Shown here piece by piece: positions 60,301 through 64,000 of a DNA stretch of 64,000 nucleotides. The notes under the pieces were generated by a model. The model saw nothing but the letters and a program-made list of their open reading frames with translations. It was not told the origin of the DNA and made no database searches. The DNA lies in assembly GCA_964019415.1 (NCBI GenBank), contig OZ025887.1, positions 5,930,950 through 5,994,949 of the forward strand, read 5' to 3'. This DNA comes from Ianthella basta (Eukaryota > Porifera > Demospongiae > Verongiida > Ianthellidae). Position numbers and translations under genes: made by a program. Each line of letters begins with the position of its first letter. The first letter of the stretch is position 1.

Positions 60301-63300
60301 ATGGAGAAGGAAGAGCGCGTGGCTTCGCCGTTGGGTGCCCCTCACCTAGGGATGGACTTCTTTCCTGTGTTCGATTCGCGGCTCGATGACAGTCCCAAGT
60401 TCCGCGCACAACTTCAACACTGGGCAGACCGTTCGAAGAAGGTACAGTTGCAGCAGCAAATGGGTCTTAGTTATCCTGTAGCAACGAATGGCAGAATGGC
60501 GTGCGATACCAGCTGAGCACCACCTGTGGCCTAACTGTTCACTTTATCATTTTTGTTTGTAGTTTAAAGGTTGCTTGCAAGATTTCAAGGAGAAACTCGT
60601 CGACTTTCATAACTCTGGAGTGCGGCACAACAAGGCGGCGAGAGAGCTGGTGCTCAAGATGGAGTACCTGGGTGAGGTGTTGGAGGAGGAGAAGGGAATG
60701 GAGGAGGTCTCTGCACCCTTTGCACAGGTGGGTGTGGCGAGAGGGATCATTGAATGACAGTGTGTGTGATGTTGGCGTTGAGGTTATGGTTAGAAGCCAG
60801 TGAATGTGAAAAGGTTATGTGAGTTTTGCGTGGAGTGTCTGCATTGTGTGTTGAGAGTATGTGGTTCCACTGAGTATGTCCTTCTAATGTATATAGTATC
60901 TCTGAGGTTGAGTATCCCTCTGCGGTGTGTGTGTGTGTGCACCAGTGTGTGTGTGTGTGCATGTGTATGTGTACTCATGTGTGCTCGTGTGTGCTCAAGT
61001 GTGTGTAGTGGCACAGAGGAGCTGTTGTCTCTTCTACATTGATTGTATTGAGTTCCCATTTGTGCTACATGCAAATAACTAAGAATATACTGTTCCCTGT
61101 AATGTAAACTTGACCTTACCATGGGACCATAGTAGTCACCACTGTAACGTATCAGTGCTGTCACAAAACACACACCCGAAGGGAGGGGGGGGGGGGGGGG
61201 GGGCATGACAGCCATTGACACATGCATTCCACTGTCCTGTCTGTGTGAACTCCTTGTCATGTGGGACCAGTGTCCAACCTACAAGCATCAAATTGCTTCT
61301 CAGGTCAGTCGTCATTACTCGTTGTATACTACCACTCATTCAATGTGTGTCAGTGAATGGCTTTCACTTACCTTTGAAGTAACCACCAAAGATGCGAGTA
61401 CATAGGTGTGTAACAATAGCATGGTGATGAGAGCAGCTGTACATGTGTACGTATGGTGTCACTCCTGGTCGAGGTTACTTCATTGGCGTGTAACTGATTT
61501 AGCACCTAGCTACAAGCCTCCTGGGAGGAGCAATTTGTTCCAATTCATTTGGTAGGGCATAGCCTTGATGTTTTAAGTCATCTACACATCCTGTTGGGTG
61601 CAACAAGGAGAGGGTCTTTGTCACTGAAGTTGAGGTCATTCCGCCTTCCCCTTGTAGGAGGTAGTGAGGTCACTGTGAGGCCATGTGTTGATGTGGTTGT
61701 GTAAACACTGCATACCATGGATAGGGTATGTTGATGGGGTTGGCTTGACTGGGACTTGGCCAAGTACTAGATCAGTTTGTACAGTACTAATGATCGATGT
61801 AGTTGGTGATGCTATCGCGCTGTGTTTGTGTTGGCGGAGACACCACAACTGTGTGTCCTAGCTGTCATGTCTTGTGATGTGTTGTGTGTTTGTGTGTGTG
61901 CGTGAGAGAGAGTGTGCTCTGCATGCGAGGTGCTGTCCTTGATACTGTCCTGTGTGTCTGTTCAGGTGTATCATGGTAGTGTGTTTGTATGTGTGGGAAG
62001 AGGGGAGGGAGAGGGGGAGAGGGGAGGGAGAGGGGGAGAGGGGGAGGGAGAGGGGGAGAGGGGGAGGGAGAGGGAGTGGGAGAGGGAGAGGGAGAGGGGG
62101 AGGGAGGCATGTTGTCATTGGTTTAAGGCAGCTCATTTGTACGTGGCTAGAGTGAGCAGTGTGACCATTGAGATGTGGTCACTATGTGTGGTGTACATAG
62201 TGCTGTGTAAGCCATGTTACTGTTGAAGCCTTACTGTGTACACAATTTGTGTTTAACTCCCCCTACCTTAGCCCTCACTGTGTCTTTCCTCCCTCCCTCC
62301 CTCCTTCCCTCCAGTTTACGGAGATCCTTGGCCAAGTGTGGACTTACCACAATGAGTCCAACCTCCAACAAACGGCTTCCTTTACTGAAGAGCTGGAGGA
62401 AGTTATCCAGAACTTTGGCCAGGTGTCGGTGAGGGGTGCTGACACTTGCTATACCTGTACCTTGAAACTGACAACATGCATACCACTGTGCCCTGACTCC
62501 CCACCTTTCCTTTCCCTTCCCTCCTCGCCTCTACTCTCCTACCGTCCCCAAAGGATACTTATGATGACATCCTTCTAGCTCGCTCCACCTCCCTGGCATC
62601 CATGGACAGGTTCACCTCGTGCAAACAGGGCATGAAGACCACAGACGTAAGCACATAGGCTCTCTGCAGTAGCAACAAGACAAGTTGCATGCTTACTGTG
62701 ATTGCATCCCTCCCTCTCTCTTCTCCCTCCCTCTCCCTCCCTCTCTCTCCTTCTCTCTCTCTCTCTCCTCTCTCTCTTTCTCTCTCCCCCTCTCTGACTC
62801 TCTCTCCCTCTCTCTCCCTCTCTCCCTCTCTCTTCCTCTCTCTCCCTCTCTCTCCCTCTCTCTCCCTCTCCCTCCCTCAGCCATCTGGTTGGAGCAACTT
62901 TGGAGAAGTTACATGTCTGACACAGGCGGCCTACAAGAAAGTTCTTTCCCAGTTCATGGTCTCCCTGAGGACCTCCCACTCTATCAACATGGTGAGTGGC
63001 TGTGGTTGGAGGGAGGGCATTGTGTCTGTGTGTGTGTACGTAAGTGTGAGTATGTGTGAGTATAGGGGGAGTGGGTGGGTCATTCCTACACCTCAGCAGA
63101 ATGTACTCTTGTTGAGCTGACCCTCAATTCTGTTATATTTTCCACAGCTCAAGTTCATGCAGAGGATGATGGACTTCATGTTAGCCGAGTTCTCCTTCTA
63201 CAACTTCTCCACTTCAGTGAGTTCACCACTCCAGCCCAGTATGCATTGCTGACTTTGTTGAAGCTTAGCTGACAGGCTGCATGCTAAAGACAGTCACATG

Positions 63301-64000
63301 ATAGCACCTGAGTTACGTTTATACATCCAGGAATGCTATTGGGCAATTCAAACAGCACCTGATGACTGTTAACTAACACACCACACTGTAAAAGGCAGTA
63401 GTGTGCTGGTGTCACATGACAGCCTATAGGATGATGGCTTCACTGCTTCCTGTAATCCTATTGGGCAATTCAAACAGCACCTGATGACTGTTAACTAACA
63501 CACCACACTGTAAACGGCAGTCGTGTGTTGGTGTCACATGACAGCCTATAGGATGATGGCTTCACTGCTTCCTGTAATCCTGCCGCTAGAGTTACTTCTC
63601 TCTACACATAGCGTCTTATATGGCATTGTGCTGCATGTGAATGACCTTTAGACTTGTTATAGGATATGAGATAACCTTCTACCTTATGGCTGCATTCAGT
63701 GTGTGTCATGTGTACTGCTTTGGTCCAGGGGGAGGGGGAGGGGGAGGGCCTGGAGGGTGGGGATGCTGTGTATTGTCATGTTGTGTTGCATGTCTGTCCA
63801 TTAGCTGTTTAAGAACTTGGAGGCCTATTGGGACAAGCTGTTCAAGCAGGTGAAGGATGAGAAGGGGACTTGTGAGGTAAGTGCTGTTGGGTAACGGGGA
63901 CGCGTGCATCAATGAGTGATGTGTAGTACAGTGCTTACATGTGTAGAGTGTGAATTGTTCCCATTGACTGTGTCAATGGAGTGAGATGGGTTGGGGATTC
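60301..64000 (+). CDS. BAR-domain protein, 5' part (runs off the window)
   Basis: Exons 60301-60441, 60563-60727, 62315-62422, 62554-62646, 62881-62991, 63148-63216 and 63805-63876, all phase 0; the gene continues past the window. The visible 253 residues are helical and charged. LDDSPKFRAQL near residue 29 resembles the N-terminal DSPxFR motif of BAR domains in ACAP, APPL and GRAF/oligophrenin proteins, and MLKFMQRMMDFMLAEFSFY fits the last BAR helix. Such domains bind curved membranes as dimers. The downstream domains that would name the protein (PH, ArfGAP, RhoGAP) are outside. The start ATG follows GAACTA and has A at -3. Confidence 0.7.
61986..62106. repeat. GGGAGA repeat in BAR gene intron 2
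   Basis: About 120 bp of GGGAGGGAGAGGGGGAGAGG units. Confidence 0.9.
62708..62880. repeat. CT-rich tract at BAR gene exon 5 acceptor
   Basis: About 170 bp of CTCTCC units forming an extreme polypyrimidine tract directly before CAG at 62878-62880. Confidence 0.9.
63336..63580. repeat. 122-bp tandem duplication in BAR gene intron 6
   Basis: Two direct copies starting CTATTGGGCAATTCAAACAG at 63336 and 63458, differing by a few bases. Confidence 0.9.

Overview
The window is eukaryotic and animal. It holds spliced genes with GT-AG introns (mostly 60-1500 bp), long (CA)n/(TG)n microsatellites, and metazoan genes: a BK potassium channel, ARP2, a CD36-family scavenger receptor, BROX, RSPH9 and MED9. 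The small gaps between genes (often 80-350 bp) and the mix of gene families suggest a compact early-branching animal such as a sponge. That is inference; no single gene proves it. Every exon chain given here was assembled by hand from reading frame, splice signals and matching intron phase.

Layout, left to right: 3' half of a Slo1/BK channel (+, 1-2209); WARS1 (-, 2569-5488); ACTR2 (+, 5716-9468); EXOSC5 (+, 9636-11321); a LIMP-2/CD36-like receptor with two alternative last exons (-, 11567-15881); BCKDHA (+, 16001-18577); YIF1 (-, 18926-21966); DPH6 (+, 22046-24974); BROX (+, 25119-28255); an unidentified protein of about 1639 residues with a coiled coil, a disordered middle and a helical C-terminus (+, 28455-35909); a protein joining a divergent kinesin motor to ankyrin repeats (-, about 36533-43698); HAAO (+, 43844-45413); a TMEM229 pseudogene (-); then a second, decayed copy of the last three loci (46232-56782); MED9 (+, 56870-57665); RSPH9 (-, 57821-60143); and the 5' part of a BAR-domain protein (+, 60301 to the window end).

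The main discovery is at 38.5-56.8 kb. A segment of about 7.75 kb carrying the 5' part of the kinesin-ankyrin gene, HAAO and TMEM229 was duplicated in tandem. Unit 2 later gained a Ty3/Gypsy element and a Penelope-like remnant and lost 2.5 kb. The copies decayed reciprocally: unit 1 keeps the intact kinesin-ankyrin gene and HAAO, while unit 2 keeps the intact TMEM229. A 765-bp stretch of HAAO is identical between units although flanking sequence differs by several percent, which suggests gene conversion.

The kinesin-ankyrin protein is the best candidate for something undescribed: a divergent kinesin motor (P-loop kept, switch motifs altered), a long disordered linker and about seven ankyrin repeats in one phase-consistent exon chain.

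Six gene pairs are divergently arranged with only about 77-230 bp between start codons, so shared promoters are likely. Two of these carry fitting sites: an RFX X-box next to the ciliary gene RSPH9, and a CLEAR-like TCACGTGA next to the lysosomal-type receptor.
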